Origin: Leuctra nigra
Taxonomy: Eukaryota > Arthropoda > Insecta > Plecoptera > Leuctridae
Assembly: GCA_934045905.1 (NCBI GenBank)
Contig: OW203762.1
Span: 13,734,345-13,798,344, forward strand
Reading direction: 5' to 3'
Length of the DNA stretch: 64,000 nucleotides
Within the stretch, counting starts at the first letter, position 1, and each line of letters begins with the position of its first letter. The notes under the pieces were generated by a model. The model had not been told where the DNA came from and made no database searches. It saw only the letters and a list, made by a program, of their open reading frames with translations. The position numbers were made by a program, and so were the translations under genes. This document shows positions 34,420-49,400 of the stretch, in pieces.

Positions 34420-37400
34420 ATGTCTATACCAATTATTGAACCTTACGCATTTTATGGCTTAAAAACTGGGATTAAAGGCAATGCTACTTACATCACCGAC
34501 AGCAAAATACTCTACCCTGTCGGTGGTGTGTTGGCATTACATGATTATTCTCAACAGAAACAGCAGTACATTCCACTCCCAGACAAGCGCAATGTTTTTA
34601 ACATCATATGTGTCAGCCCTGACAAGTAAGTCGAAGAATATTAACTCTAGACAGCACAATAACTTTAAAAAAATTATATTTATTTAATGTATTTTAGAAA
34701 GTTTGCCGCAGTAAGTGAAACAGGAGAAAAACCATGCATCTCCCTCTACGATATTTCTACGCTGGAACGGATAAAAGGATTGATAATACCTTTCGATACA
34801 ATAACAGCCACAGAGTTTACCTCATTGGGTTTCACATACGACGGCAAATACATCATCGCAATAGCCGGGGATCCCGATTGGATGCTACCCTACAAACACT
34901 GGGCGGCCCGGGCTTCTGCCCATCTAGCGCCCAAGTGGGACGTCCCGGGCGGGAACTACTAGGGCATGCCCTGGGCCTGCCCAACGGAGCCCAACCGATC
35001 CGTTTTATCTGGCTGTAAAATTTCTAGGAACGTCCCGTCTTGGTCCCGCCCGGGAATGGCTAGGGACGGCCCGCGCGGGCGCTACGACTGTTTGAATTTG
35101 AGCTGCTCTAATGACTTATTTTTTTCATATTTATAACTTCATTTCTATAATAATTACATCTACATTTCACATGGATATATTGATTTAAGAATAAATATGT
35201 TTACAATTCCAAAGCAAAGTATTCATACCATTTTAAACGTTATTAGTAAAGTTTCTTTTATGAACTCGGCAGTCGGCCATCTTCGTGAATCAACTTGTTT
35301 CCATTCTCCCTTCTTCATTTCAAACGCGGCGTTTGACGTTTGTTGATATTTTACAGAGTGTCATGAGTGTGTAGTTTACGTCCTTTTGAGTGATTTTGAA
35401 TGTGATTTCAATTATTATCTGTGTCCGTGAATGCAGTGTTCACTGCTGAATAGTTTGTCTCAGTTCAAACCATTTAATGTGACACAAATCGTGAAATAAT
35501 TACAGTTTTGTTGTGCCTCTTTTGCTTGGATTTTCATCACAGAGCCATACAACCCATTAAAGGTGAGTCTTCATCACAACTACCTACATAAGTATCCAGG
35601 CATTAATCGTTGATACTTTAGTTTTGTATGCTGGGGATACTAATAAACCAATAGGTAGTGTGACCAATGTTCAGTAAACATTAACCTCACATGTAAATTT
35701 TTGAAATGTAGCAATTTATGCAAAGTAAAATTTCCAACTAGGTAGTTTAGGTATTTATAAAATAAATAAAGTAGGTAAACAGTTTGCTTGGCGTGGTAGT
35801 CTATACATATCAGTGGTAGTAGTCAGTAGGAAACCCTACCTGTAGGTACCTAGTACGTACCTCCGCCTATTTTGGGAATATTTTCACCTCTACATTAACC
35901 AATAACCATCCCACATACCTACCAAGGTACCTACTGCAGTTTTAATAATGTTACTTGTTAAAGGTGAATCTACTCTGGAAGAAAATAGGCTATTAAGATA
36001 TTGAACTCCAGAAACAAAGCGCGTATTCGTCCTGCGAGCGAACCAAGCTGTATCGTCAAACCGAGCCGAAACATTAAGAACCGAACCGAGCAGAGTGGTA
36101 AATATTTTCATTATTTTTAATTATTTAACTTTATCAAGGATTTTAGATATACATCAATTATTTTTGTTTATGTAGGTACCTTACAAGGCCAATAACAAAC
36201 ATTTTTGCTGTGATCCGAAAGTAAAAATTATGTTGCATGGAAATTACATTCTTGTCGGAGGTAGTAGATACATACATTGAATGGTGGTCCCGCTTCATTC
36301 AAATACGTAGTAAAATTTTTGAGATTGAATGTTGTCATCCAAAAAAATAAACCGCACCTTTTGAATTTCCTCCAACGCGCCGGTGGTAAGAGAGCAGCCA
36401 TTCCATGCGAATGCAGACATATTATGCCACATAATACATGATGACTGCTGAATTATTAAATGTAAATAAATCAGCATGTTTTTATATTAAATTCATGGTA
36501 TTTTCTTGCTGATTCCAAATATGTAATCAGTTTTTTTTTAAGTTTGAATAGTTATTTTGTTATCAGTAAAATTGTGGGACCGCATTTAAATTTAAATTTC
36601 GTGTCGAACCATGTAAATTACATAAAAAATTTAGAAGGCTGCACAATGATCCTAGAACTATTTTTATTTTGATGAATAAGATGCTGAACATAGCATCTTA
36701 CACCCGTACACCCGTAACACGGAATGGCTGAGAGGAAATTAATTTGAGTTGCTAACTTTCACCTTACTTTTTGTAGGTTCTACAGATTCACCGTGAACTT
36801 GCCCTGCTCTTATTCTAGAGTCGATTTAATTGCCTACCTACTTCAATTAAAAAGTAAATTTACTTCTTGGCAAATTAGCGAGAATTCTGAAGATGCACAG
36901 GACTTGGGACTTCATCGAGTTAATGGATTAAATGTTACCTACCCTACAGATGTAATGATTCAGAACTCTCTGATGGTAAGCCACATTTTAGTATTTTATA
37001 TGTGTAGTATTTCCTCTAACCTTACCTATAAATCACATTTATGCAATATAGAATGTTTCAAATTTTTATTGGGGTTTTAAATAAATAGTGTACCTAATGG
37101 TAATAATTGTACCTCAAGTGATTATTGTGGCAGGTCACACAACACAAAAGTGATTTTTGTATTATTCATTGCCAAGAAGTTTATCCTATCAATTTACAAA
37201 TTCTTCATTGAATCTATCTTTCTTTTTTTTAGGGATCACTCTGTGCCAAAAATTCAATTTTTAAAATTTTTGTAAAGACTGTTATTTGCAGCTATCTGCT
37301 ATTGCAGTTATTTACATAAATAGTTCTTGTGTAGTAGGTAGAAACTATTTGCTAGGCAGCCTCATGCTCAAAAGAAGTTGCATCCACGTAGATTGCGGAT

Positions 37401-40400
37401 GTCAGTCCTCGACACCGTAAGACCGTGTGCTAATAATTTATGGATGGAATCCAGTATCTGGCCATTAAATCGGAAAATTCTTTTGAGCATAGCATAATAA
37501 TAGTGTTAAATATTGACAAAATTAACAAGATCTTACTGATAACAAGATCTTGTAAATGTTGGACTTTCATTGGTCTGACCGAATAAAAATTTACACAAAA
37601 AATAAAAAACACTTCTAACAATACGCTGCATGATCTTGCTAAACTTTTCAAGATCTTGTATAAATCTTGTTTAGGTTAGAATCTGTACCTACAATAATAA
37701 ATAATTGCAAATATCTTGCGAACATTATTAGTACAAGGTACATTACCTAAATACTCTGCAATTTTATTTTTTCAGATGAAAGAAATACGTATTCAATAGC
37801 ATTCATTTTCTTGAAAAACTGAAGATGAAAAATTGTGCCAACATATCCGTGAGTGAAGTAAAATCCGAATTGTGTCTTGTCGATAAAGAGACAGCGTGCC
37901 AGACTCACTGCCAGGTAGTACCTACCTCAGAATGTTTTGATACTATGTGACGTGTGAAGGTTGAAGGACATTTAAAAATTTTAAGTGATGTGGTAGTATA
38001 ATCTTTTACAATAATATACGTTTATATTATATGAAACTGTTTTTTTTTTAATTTTCGTGTGTTTTCCTGCTCTTTATTATTCCTAAAATTCAATTGCAGT
38101 GAATCTCCTATGTGTAGCATTTTATTTTTTGTAATTTATCAAAACAATATAGTACCTAAGTAAGTAGGGAAGAGTACATGAAAAATTTATTATTGAAACG
38201 ATTCAATCGTCCTGTGGGAGATTATCAAAAAATAATTGCTAATTTCAAAATCCAACAACTGATTCATAAACAAAAATTATGGATCTTTTTATCCTTCTTC
38301 ATTTTTTTATGAATAAGGTAGGTAATACTTAAGTCTCTAGAAATTTTGTTCCAGTAAGTTTTTAAATATCAACGCAAATAATTACTGACATTTGTCACCC
38401 GCGAAATGTTAAAAATTAATTCATGCAAATGAAATTCAATTATAATGGGACTTTTGGCGGGAAAAACGACGTATTACAAGAATCCACTTACACTAATGTG
38501 TTACCATTGTGGATCATCTGTCAATTTTCTGTAAATTTTCCTGTTAAAAGTAATCAAACTTTGTAAATTCATTCCTTGAAAACTATTCATCCCACAGCAA
38601 AAATAAAATCACATCTGTGTTCAGCAACATAATCAACTTTCATAAAATAAGGGTCTATTATTCTGAAATCTGAATTTCACGAGACTTCCCCATTATGTGA
38701 CAGTCAAGTTGAGGATTTCAAATGATCCCAAAATATTTCCTCCAAATAAAAATGCGTTAAAAATAAAAACAGTAGGAGGTACCTTAGGTAATGTGTCAGG
38801 TCAGTGGAACAGCTTTCAAACAATAGGGAAACATGGCGAGATAAAATAACTTCCAATAACCACTGATTAACTTTATAAATTAGGTACCGGCTATTTTTTT
38901 TTTTTATTAATATTTGACCATTTAAGGTGATACTAGCGCTCGGCCGTTTTAGAAAATTTAGAGAGAAATATTGTTTCATAAGCGAGTGTAACTTTTACAG
39001 GATGTTCACATGACCACTCTGATTGCATATTAGTAGCACTTTTTCATTTTTGCATATTGCATCGTTAATTAGGCGCCGGTTATTCAACAAAACCGCGCAA
39101 AACTATGAAATTTGCGATACGATTGGAGACCAAACCCGAAAACCAATTGATCTCAAATTTTAATCATGATTAGATGAAAGACAAACTTAGGGTTATCACT
39201 TGGCACATTTTTGAAATTTAATTTTATACGGCGGCCAGGGAGACAAGAAAACAGCTAATTTTTCACCAAAAAGCCACTAATTATTACTAATCAACGAAAC
39301 AAAAAATTAAAAATGTACCAAGGGATAACCCTAAGTTTGTCTTTAATCTAATCACGATTAAAATTTAAAATAATTTGGTCTACCCGTTTCGTCTCCAATC
39401 GTATCGCAAAAAGTGTCTACAAAAAGCAGCAAAATCGCTAGCGCTTGCAGCACCTTAAATGCATTTCTAATGTGTTTGAGTAGGTACCTACTGTTCTTCT
39501 AGTTGACATAACAAATTACAACTGTTGTGAAATATTCCGTGAACTGTGAACTAATACATTGACCCTGGAAGAAAATACCTGGATTATTTTTTCGTATGGC
39601 AACGCCCACTCTCCGAAATTGTGAAAAAATCCCGTTTCTCGTGTCACTCACGTTTGCAATTAATTATGTCTTAATGAAACGTATTTTTTCCAGGTACATT
39701 CGCATTCAAAATTAGTGCCTATATGCACGTGTCTGGATCAGAGGCACGTTTTGTAGGTACTGCATTTTGAATGAGAGTGTACCTAGCAAGCTAGCACGTG
39801 ACCGTTATGGAATGTGCGTAGGGGGAGGGGGCTACAAAGCGAGCAGCTGCTCCCGCGCGGGCCGCCCGGGCGGGGGCCAGGGCCGGCCTATGCCTCCCGC
39901 GCGGGCCGCCCGGGAGGGTCCAGGGACGGCCCATACCTCCCGCGCGGGCGTCATGGGACGGCCCAGGCCGCCGCCCGGGCTTATTCCCAGTGGCAGGCCC
40001 CGGGAGTCTCACTCCATGCTAATCACCCATAAGACGGGAGGTCCCTGGGCAGGCCCGTACGCCCATCTGGGACGGCCTAGGACGCGTCCAGGGACCTCCC
40101 AGTGTTTGTAGGGTACTTTGTTACAACTTGGAGACGAGTAAGGTGGAGAGCTCGGTGAAAGCCAACAATCCGACGTATCCCGGGCCAATCTCACAGGTAA
40201 CAATGTTTGCACGCTAGTCCTTTGTTATTCTAGTTCCTTCCACTTTACCAAGTTTTATAGCTCAAATGATTTTTTTTTTTATTTTAGATTCCAAAAATCT
40301 ACATTTTGTTGCCACTCTTTCCTCCAACTGCTGCCCTGCCTGCTGCAGAAACTCGAACAATCTACCTATTTTAACAATTTCCTTATACTTTTAGAATACA

Positions 40401-43400
40401 AACATTTGAGAGGAATACATTTTTGTTAAAAAAACAAAATAACAAATTATCTTAAAAGTTTCTGAGTTAGTGATTTTCTGCAGTAAATTCTTCTCATGAC
40501 CTAGTATCAATGTGAAGTATCGCTGACGGGATTTTTGTACAGGTGTGTTGCAACCCGGCAGACAACGCCGTCGTGTGCGTCGTGGGAAATGGCCTGTTCC
40601 GCCTCCTCAACGTGTCGGAGAACGTGTGGCGCCAGTTCGGATGGCAGAAGGCAGAGATGTTCCCCGTCACATGCGCCACGTGGCTCTCCTTCGACCGCAT
40701 CATCGCCGGGACCAAGGACGGCAGGATCTTTCTCGTCGAGTCGGGCGAACTCAAGGCCATCTACAGGATCCCGCTGATGACGGAGATCGATATGAAGATC
40801 AGAGAGGAGTACGGAGTTTGTTAAAACTCGAGCGCTTAATTTTCGTAATTTGTAATTAAAGATCTCCTTATTTAGCCAATGCTATTACTCTGGTGGTTCC
40901 TGGATTGTGATTGGAGGTATTAATAAATAAATAATCAATAGAAATATGGCTTTGACATTGCACAGCTTAGTATAACAGCGGAGCGTATATTGCTCTTTAC
41001 TCATGTAAAGCTGAAGAGTGAAGAAAAATATAATAAAAAGAACAAAATCACTCTTGCAAAAAGAACAAAAAAACTTAATTACTCACTCTCATACAAATGT
41101 GCTGGTTGCATGTAATTTTTGACATTAATTAACTGCATGTTTATAAAAGAAAAAAAATGTTTGACATTTTTAATTTTTTTTCAAACAAAGCCCTTTTTTA
41201 TGCATTTAAAAAATTATTTGTATTTGTATATTTAATAGTAAATGTAGCAGCAATTGTATTTTCAATTAAAACAAAAAATCAAAATTAAATTAAAAATATT
41301 AAGAAGATAAAAATATAAGGAAGATTTCACATTTATTTTGAAAAAAATTAGCATGTTTGAATACCTGGAGAGACCGTCTGATTTCATTGCCTTATAATGT
41401 TGTTGATGGCATCAGATAGTCACAATTTGTTAACTGTGGATTAGTTCCTTCACCACATTCCTAATGTGCATCTGCATCTCAGTGCACCGCCCGTGACCGC
41501 CGACACGAGCCTCCTGAAAGTCGACCCAGACGCTCTGGCGGCTGGCCTCGAAGTCAAAGAGCTCCTGACGTTCAAGCGCGGCTTTGCGTGCGCTTGTGGC
41601 GCCGGCACCGTGCACTTGTTCGAGAAGGTCCCCAAGTCCGACCACAAGTACCGCAAGCGCAACGTGTACAAGATCCGAGGCAGCGAGTTCCTCGACGAAC
41701 CCAGCGACGAGCTCAACGTTGTCAACTGTCTGTCGATGGACGTCGGGGAGAGCAACTTGCTGGCGACTACGCAGCGGTCACAGATCTACTCTGTGCGGCT
41801 CTGGGGGCCGGACATCACACAGGTGATTTAGCTTACAATACTGACTAGGAAAACACTCTGTGGATAGGGAGGGCATATGCAAGTCCTTGTCTTGCTCTTA
41901 CACACTGCTTTATAATATGCGGTTTGAGAGTTGCTGATCAAAAACTTGGGAAGATGTAAAGACAAAGGTTTGAAAGAGATGATTAATATGCTCTGAATAA
42001 TATTTTCTTGATAAAACATATTTTTCGAATGTTTTGAAATAAGCTTCAAATGTAATTATGGGTTCTCCTTCACTGAATTTGAAAAATATGACATTGCAAA
42101 ATTTTTGCTTGTTCGGACTAATTATCAATCAGTTTGGGAGGGTGTGTTCAAAACCTCTCCAGTTAGCCAGACAAGCAGTCTATGCAAAATATCAGCTTGA
42201 TAAGTTAAACAATGAGATGTCCGTATTCTGCCGTGTTAGGGAAGAAAAGCGTTGACCATTTAATCATTCAATCATCGATATGTTGCTTTTCCTAACATAG
42301 CAGTATTAAACTCTCTAGCTCATGAAACAATAAAACCTTCACACAAATGTACAATCTCTGAAATGAGAATCATGTTTCAAGTTAAAGTGATGTTTTACGC
42401 AGCCTCTAACAGACTACTATTCTCCAACATTGACATAAACATGACACGATGACAGACGAGTGAGACCGAGTTCTCGCTGGTGGGAGAAGAGCTGCACCAC
42501 GGGCCTGTCATCGGCCTTGCCATGTGTCCGTGGAAGCCCATCTTCATCACGGCGGGCCAGCTGGACCGCAGCCTCGTCGTGTGGAACTACCAGTCCGAGT
42601 GTCAGGAGATGAGGAAGCAGTACACGGAGGACATCTTCTGTGTCGCTCTACATCCCACCGGTACGTCAACTACACTCAATAACTCCACACACAATCATAT
42701 GTTATTTATTAGAATAGATACTGACTTTCAGAACTAGTGCAACCGTTTCTTGTTTCCACTTAATTTGCTCAAATATTTTTTTATTTATGTCAACAAAAAC
42801 TCCCAAATGTGTGTCTCATTTAAAAATGAGTTCTGCACGAAAGTATGATTATTTTTATTTTTTAATGTAGTAAACATATACTATATTTGTCCCCATGGAC
42901 AATCTGCATAACATTATCATTAATGTGAAAAATAAGAAAAAATTAAAAAATTAAATATAAAGAAACATCAAAAAAATACAATATGCATGTACAGATAATA
43001 TTCTCATAAAATATTTTTGAAATAAGATTGATTTCCCAAGAATCTGAGCTATGATCAGATTTGAGGATCTGAGTAAGTACAACTACCTACAACTGCCACC
43101 AAATGTAAAAAACCAGTTACAAGAAACTTTTACGTTTGGTGGCAGATGTAGGAAATTACATTAATTCTTTTCATATCAATCAAAATATAATTATTACAAA
43201 AATGAATGATCATATTCCATCCCAATTATTAATACAAAAGTCATGAGTTGTTCTAGGTAACCCATTGAATAAATATTGAACAAATGTGCCAAAAAAACTG
43301 GGTAGTAACCATCGCATTTTTCGATTTTTGTTTTGTTTTAAATTGTTCTTGCCCAGCTTTATCCAGGGACTGTTAAGTAATTTATTCAATGTAACTAGTC

Positions 43401-46400
43401 CTTTTATAAACTGATTATGAATGTTGGACACATTTTAGGGATGAAATTGTCATGTGTAAAGTATAATGAAATTGTTGGGGACACAGTCTTCTGGCCCAGC
43501 ATTCAAATACACACACAATAATAATTGATAAACCAACAGAAGGAAAAGCACTAATCTGTTTCCCGCCACTAGGCCTGTACGTGCTGATCGGCTTCTCCGA
43601 ACAACTCCGCCTGATGATCCTGCTAATCAACGACCTCCAAACTCTCCGATCCTTCCACATCCGCGGCTGCCCGCTGTGCAGCTTCAGCACCAACGGACAT
43701 CTCTTTGCCGCCGTCAACAAGTTCAACATCGAGGTCTACTCCACCGTCTCCTACCAGCTCATGTACACGCTCCGAGGACACAACGGACAGGTACAAACCA
43801 AGACACTTCACTAGTGCATACGATTTCAAAGATGTCCATTGACGAAAAAGTTTTCAATATCACTACATATTCGTAATGACGGCCACCTGTGTTTGCAATC
43901 ACCTAGGCTCAAGCATTCATGTTTACCAGATTTCAAGGGGATTCTCATTTGACAAATGAATTAAGTGTTTAAATGTAAATTTATCTATAGAAATGGAGCC
44001 CATTTATGTACATTATATATTCCCCTCTGTCATGGGTATACAAGGGGGATTTATATTTAAAAAAGTGATTGAAATTCACAGAATTCAAAATGGTTGTGAG
44101 ATAGTCGCTTTACATTAAGAGAGTAAAGGTCACAAGGGACTAGGTAATATCAGCGGAGCATAGAGCACTGAAAACAAAACATAACCCGCAGGGCTAACAA
44201 CTTTTGGGTGGGGGGGGGGTACTTCTGGTGGGAAATGTTCCAATTTGGATCTATTTGAACGATGATTATTATTTCTACATTTCGCTAATTTCAAATATGA
44301 TTCTCTAACTTGTAAAAGTTGAGATGCAATTTATTTGCAATTTAATTGTAAACTATAGCCGTATTTACTGGCGTTAGAAATTAATGGTAGGGTGTGCCCT
44401 GTTTATTTTTCAAAAAGAAGTAATTGTTCAGCCTTGCCTTCAAACATGGTCCGGCCTGCCCTAGCGCCCTCAATTGCTTTAACGTCAGTTTGACGTCAGT
44501 AACGAGCTTGTACTCTTAGATTGGGTCGCTGCAGTGGACGCCGAGCGACAGTCGCCTGGTGTCATGCAGTCTCGAGGGCGCCATCTACGAGTGGGAGGTC
44601 ACGACTGGCGAGCGCGTTGGCGAGGTGGTCACCAAGTCGTGCGGCTACAACAACGTCGCTGTCATGGCCGACGGAAAGACATACGGCGTCGGCACAGATG
44701 GCAAGATCAAGGAAATTAATAACTCCGTGGTATGTGACAAGAATGTCCACATCTGTGACTTCTCAAGAGAGTTTAAGACGTTTTTATTATTATTTAATGT
44801 AACAGTTTTAAAGCTCCTCTTGCATACCCCAAAAGATTACAACTACCTACACTAAATGGATTCATTCTGACCATGGATTATCTTTTTTATCAAATTTGCT
44901 GATTAATTTGCTGGTATTATAATACCATTCACCAGGGAAAGACAAAACTTAGATGATACAAAAAATTTTAAACCAAAATGACAGGAATCAAATTAGGAAT
45001 GTCAAATCAGTGTTTGTACACACGCTAAACTAGTACAGTACAACTAATCAATAGATGTAATCAAGGCGAAATGAAAATGTTAATTAATATTTTCCTATCT
45101 TACAGTCTCCAAGAAATATGAACATTATCGAAATTTTACTTGATTGCCAACAGGATTTAGCCAATGCAAATCTGGCTAAAGAGCTACATGCATATATCTT
45201 TTGCAGAAGCATTCGTTTACTTAAAAAAACGTTGCCATGAATTCATACTTTCGATCTACTAAATAAGAAAGATCTAAATATTGCTAAAAACTTAAAAAGT
45301 AGAATTTCCTCAAATGTTTTAAATCAAACCTACACATCAAATATAAAGATAAACAATCATCCTAATGCAGGGCCGGTTTTAGGCAGTTTAGTGCCCTGTG
45401 CCAAGGTAACAATTGGCGCCCCCCCCCCCCCCCCTCTCCTAAACAAACTTCAGAAACGAAATTCGTCGAATCGAGGTTGCCCACGATTACAATGGGGGGT
45501 CTGGGGGGAGGGCCCCCCAGCACAATGCGGGTCCGGGGCGCATAGCCCCGGAAAAATTTTGGGCTTCTAGTTTGCATTTGGCGCCTTTTTAGCATATAAT
45601 TATACTGATTGGATTACAATAGGCAATAATAAAATGTATGCATTTTAATGAGTATAAATCTTTTGATTACTATTTGACGAATTCAACATTGTTAGCTAAA
45701 ATAGTTTGTATGTGCCCATATAATATATTCAAGTTTGAAATTACATTGGTTATTAAAACTAGGGCTTACAAGGAAGTGCTTTTCTAGTATTATATTTACT
45801 AGTGCTTTTCAATCGCGTTAATATGTATACAACAATAATAGCAATACATATTTTATATTATGGCGCCCCCTCGGCGCCCTGTGCGGGGGCACAGGTCGCA
45901 CACCCCTAAATCCGGCCCTGTCCCAATGCAGTAAGTATATGAGATGGAATCATAAATGATTGAACTGGTTGCATGTATGAAAACTTGAAAAGTGATAGAA
46001 TGGAATGTGCAGGTGATCCGAGGGATTGACTTGATCGGCCAACCACTGGACTGCATTGTGATGTCTCGCTCCGATCAAATGATGTTTGTCGCAGCGGCTA
46101 ACGGCAACTTGCTCTCCGTCAACTTCCCCATCATCGAGAAGGCGGTGTTCAAGCAGTATCTCATGCACAACAACACTGTCACCAAGGTCAGAAACAGGAG
46201 CTTGTAGGATGATCTCGAATATAGACAATGAGATTTTACTTGAAAGTGTCGTTTAATTTTCATGAACTAGGAAAATGTTCAGTATATTTTATCACCCAAT
46301 TATCATCCATTTGGGTTACATTTACATGCTGTTGATGATCTAGTTGTTGATCTACGAACTTTGAAGTGATTAAAACTCGATTATTTGCAAGTGATCATAG

Positions 46401-49400
46401 TACAGTGAGCGGTGATCAATTTTAACAACTACTTAAAAATAATCTTAAAATGTCAATAGCTCAAGTTCTTCAGCAATTTTTGAAAAAATTTGGTAGAATA
46501 TTAAAAACTGTTGATGGCCTAACTTTCATCTTGACAGGCCCACTAGGTCATAATATATTTTTCAAAACAACCGGAGGTCTCGTTATAGACCAATTGGAAT
46601 TTTATAAACAATCGTCATCACAGATGCTGATGTCGTACGACGACCGCCTGATCGTGACGACGTCTGTGGACGGCACGGTGTGCATGTGGCGTCTGACCTT
46701 TACCGACGACAAGCACGTGGTGATGGACCCGCACTTCAAGCACTCCACCGAGATCCTCATCAGCAAGCCGAGGCTGCAGGGGATGCAGGAGGAGATCAAG
46801 ACGCACATAGCAAGAATCACGGAGCTACAGACTGAGAACGATTACGAGATGCGACAGGTCAAGGTACGTTCACGATGACAGCCAGGCTCACGAGGAACTG
46901 TAGATTTAAGGTGATGAAAACAGTCCCAAAGAACTTGTTCGTATCATTACATCCTCAACAAAATGAGGAAACACTGTCTTTGAAATCAAAGAAACAGTTG
47001 TCCTAAAATCCTAGTCTTTCGGTTCTTTCAAACATAAAAATTCTTTAAAAACTGTAGTTATGATTTGTTTTCACGAAAGGCAATATTTATTTATTAAGAC
47101 ATTAAAAAATTAAATAAGTTAAATAAACTCCAAATCTTTAAGACAAATGAACTTAAGAAGGTAATAAAACATCTCCATCTCACCATCTCTTACGATTCTA
47201 GATTCGCACAGCATATTGACTCACGATTAAAGGATACTACAACCAATAAAAGGATCTTGATCACCCTCTAAACCGCCATTTTGTGATTGTGATCATCTCG
47301 TTGACGATGAACTCTGTTAAAGCGGCAGAACTGTAGTATATAAAACTACTAGTAGTATACTACTTTATATATGTAGTATATAAAGTCCTACTGGAAGAGG
47401 ACTTAATAGTTCCCAAGGGTCAATGCATTTTTTTAAATGTGAATGGAAATAAATCTGAATCTGAAATCTGTAAAATTCGTCAACACATTGAGGAATACCA
47501 ATGTGACGAATACCTCTTTTTGGACCAATACCAAAAAGAGATGGAGACCCTAAATGGCGATCCTTTCCCGTAATAAAAGTAAATTGCGTTGCCTTGTTCA
47601 GGCTCAGAACGAGCAAGAGATCCGTCGCCTGCACGACGGCTACGGCAGTACCGTGGCGGAGCTGCAGGAAACCAACCAGACGATGCTGTCCGAGCATCGA
47701 CACCAACTCAACCTGCTGCAAGCCTCGGCCGACGAAGCTGCCGAGACAAACGCTCGAGAGCTGCAGCGCGTGGAGGCGGACTTCAGCGCCAAGCTCATGG
47801 TCGAGTACGACAAGTTCAGGATGATCGAGAAGCAGATCACCGACATGAAGCCAGACTTTCACAGGTATTGCACTTTCAACGTAAACAATCAGTAGCGAGG
47901 AGTGTAGCATGAGTAAGTCTGGCTTTCCCTTTCATTATACTTTCAAGAAGCGTAACGTTCTACAAGAATTTCTACAAAACTTTGAATCCACACAAAACTA
48001 CTAGTATGTATAAGTTTTATTTCGTCTAAGAAGAAGTTGGAAATTTCCATAGAACGTTTTGAGGAATTAAGGCAGAATAGTTTCTCAGATATTGTAGATA
48101 ACATATTAGCGATATTAAAAGATTAGACTCATTGTAATTTAAATGCCAATTTGTCTAGACAACTGGAGGAGTTGGAAGCATCGAAACGAGCCGCACTTGA
48201 AGAGATGAGGTTGAGTTACGAGAGCCAACTTCAAGCCAAAGAAACGTTTATACACGAGGTAAACAGAGAACTTTCCACATTTTCAGGCACATTCATCAAC
48301 CATCAGCAATGAGCCAGCTTATAGCCTGATGTTACATTATAAGCCGTTGTCATTCTCCAGTTTTCCCCTGGAACTCTTTTAAGAGATCTCGAGACCAAAT
48401 TTCCGATCAACATCCACAAACTTTGTCATACAGGTCCATCCACAGCCACTTCATACAGTTTTTGAGTTGATATGTTTAAATAATAACAACTGTTAGGCTT
48501 ACATTATGTAGCCAATGATGGTGTTGTGTAACAGCTTCAGGAGGAGAGTCGCATGGAAGCGGAGGAGCACGAAGCGACGAAACAGCAGATCGAAGACGAC
48601 GCGGACCGCGAGATGCTCGACCTGAGCGCGGAGTACGAGAAGAAGCTGCGCAGTCAGCGCAAGCACAGCGTGCAACTGCGAGGGGAGATCGGGGTCATGC
48701 GCAAGAAGGTGGCCAGGTGAGGGCTTTTCACAACTCTACCGTATAGCAGTACAGCCAGCCACATGTTATTGCAATTCTAGCTACACCACAACGAAATTGT
48801 AATATAGGAGAGATTTGAAGTGTCTTTTTAAGTTTTAATTTATTCAACAATTTGAGTTCGTACTTGAAATGATTTATTTATTATTACAATCACTTTGTTC
48901 ATCCATAATGGATCTATGGTTTAGCTAAATTTCAAACGTATTCGGATGTTTAGTCATCTCATAACTCAAATATTTTTTCCAGTGATGTTTATGCCACACT
49001 TTTATCTCAGGATGAAAGAAGATTTTGGGGCTAGGATATGAAATACTGACAACATGAAAATCTAATTCTGAATGTGAAGAAGAGTTTTACGAAATTTCCG
49101 CGACTTTTCAAAAATGCAGTTTCATTTATTTAACTCTGAGACAGAGCGAACTGGGACCCTTCGAGGCCTTCCATCACAAAATATCAAGCCCTCCAGATAT
49201 CTCTCCAAAGCTCATTGTTGTTGCAGTACTCAGCAAGCCATCGAGGAGTACAAGCGACAAGTAATCACAGCTCAGAGTGAGCACCAGAAGGCCAAGCTGA
49301 CCATCGTCTCACTGGAGGGCGACATCGTTGACCTCAAGAGAGAGGTCACTGAGCGAGATGTCACCATCGAAGACAAGGCAAGACATATCAGAAGCAACTT

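Larger units (their letters stand above)
34888..40113. mobile_element. 5,226-bp TIR element inserted in CFAP57 exon 2, TA flanks
   Basis: Ends CCCTACAAACACTGGG and CCCAGTGTTTGTAGGG are perfect 16-bp inverted repeats, partly extending inward, flanked by TA (34886-34887 and 40114-40115). About 200-280 bp at each end are GC-rich with GGCCCGCGCGGG-type repeats (for example 39850-39975), while the interior is AT-rich. No transposase is recognised. Inside are a TTAA-flanked MITE (38936-39454), an AAGATCTTG cluster (37490-37690), and a possible promoter/first exon ending with AAAG/GTGAGT near 35561. Non-autonomous, or autonomous with an unrecognised spliced gene. TA targeting is typical of Tc1/mariner but also other superfamilies. 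Confidence 0.9.

Noticed and set aside
39767..40111. Plus-strand Gly/Pro/Arg-rich open frame
   Set aside because: Arises from GC-rich subterminal repeats of the 5.2-kb transposon; low complexity.
41846..41870. Further copies of the AACTAGGAAAACGCTC repeat (also near 46267)
   Set aside because: Only the first 10-12 bases match; the following sequence differs.
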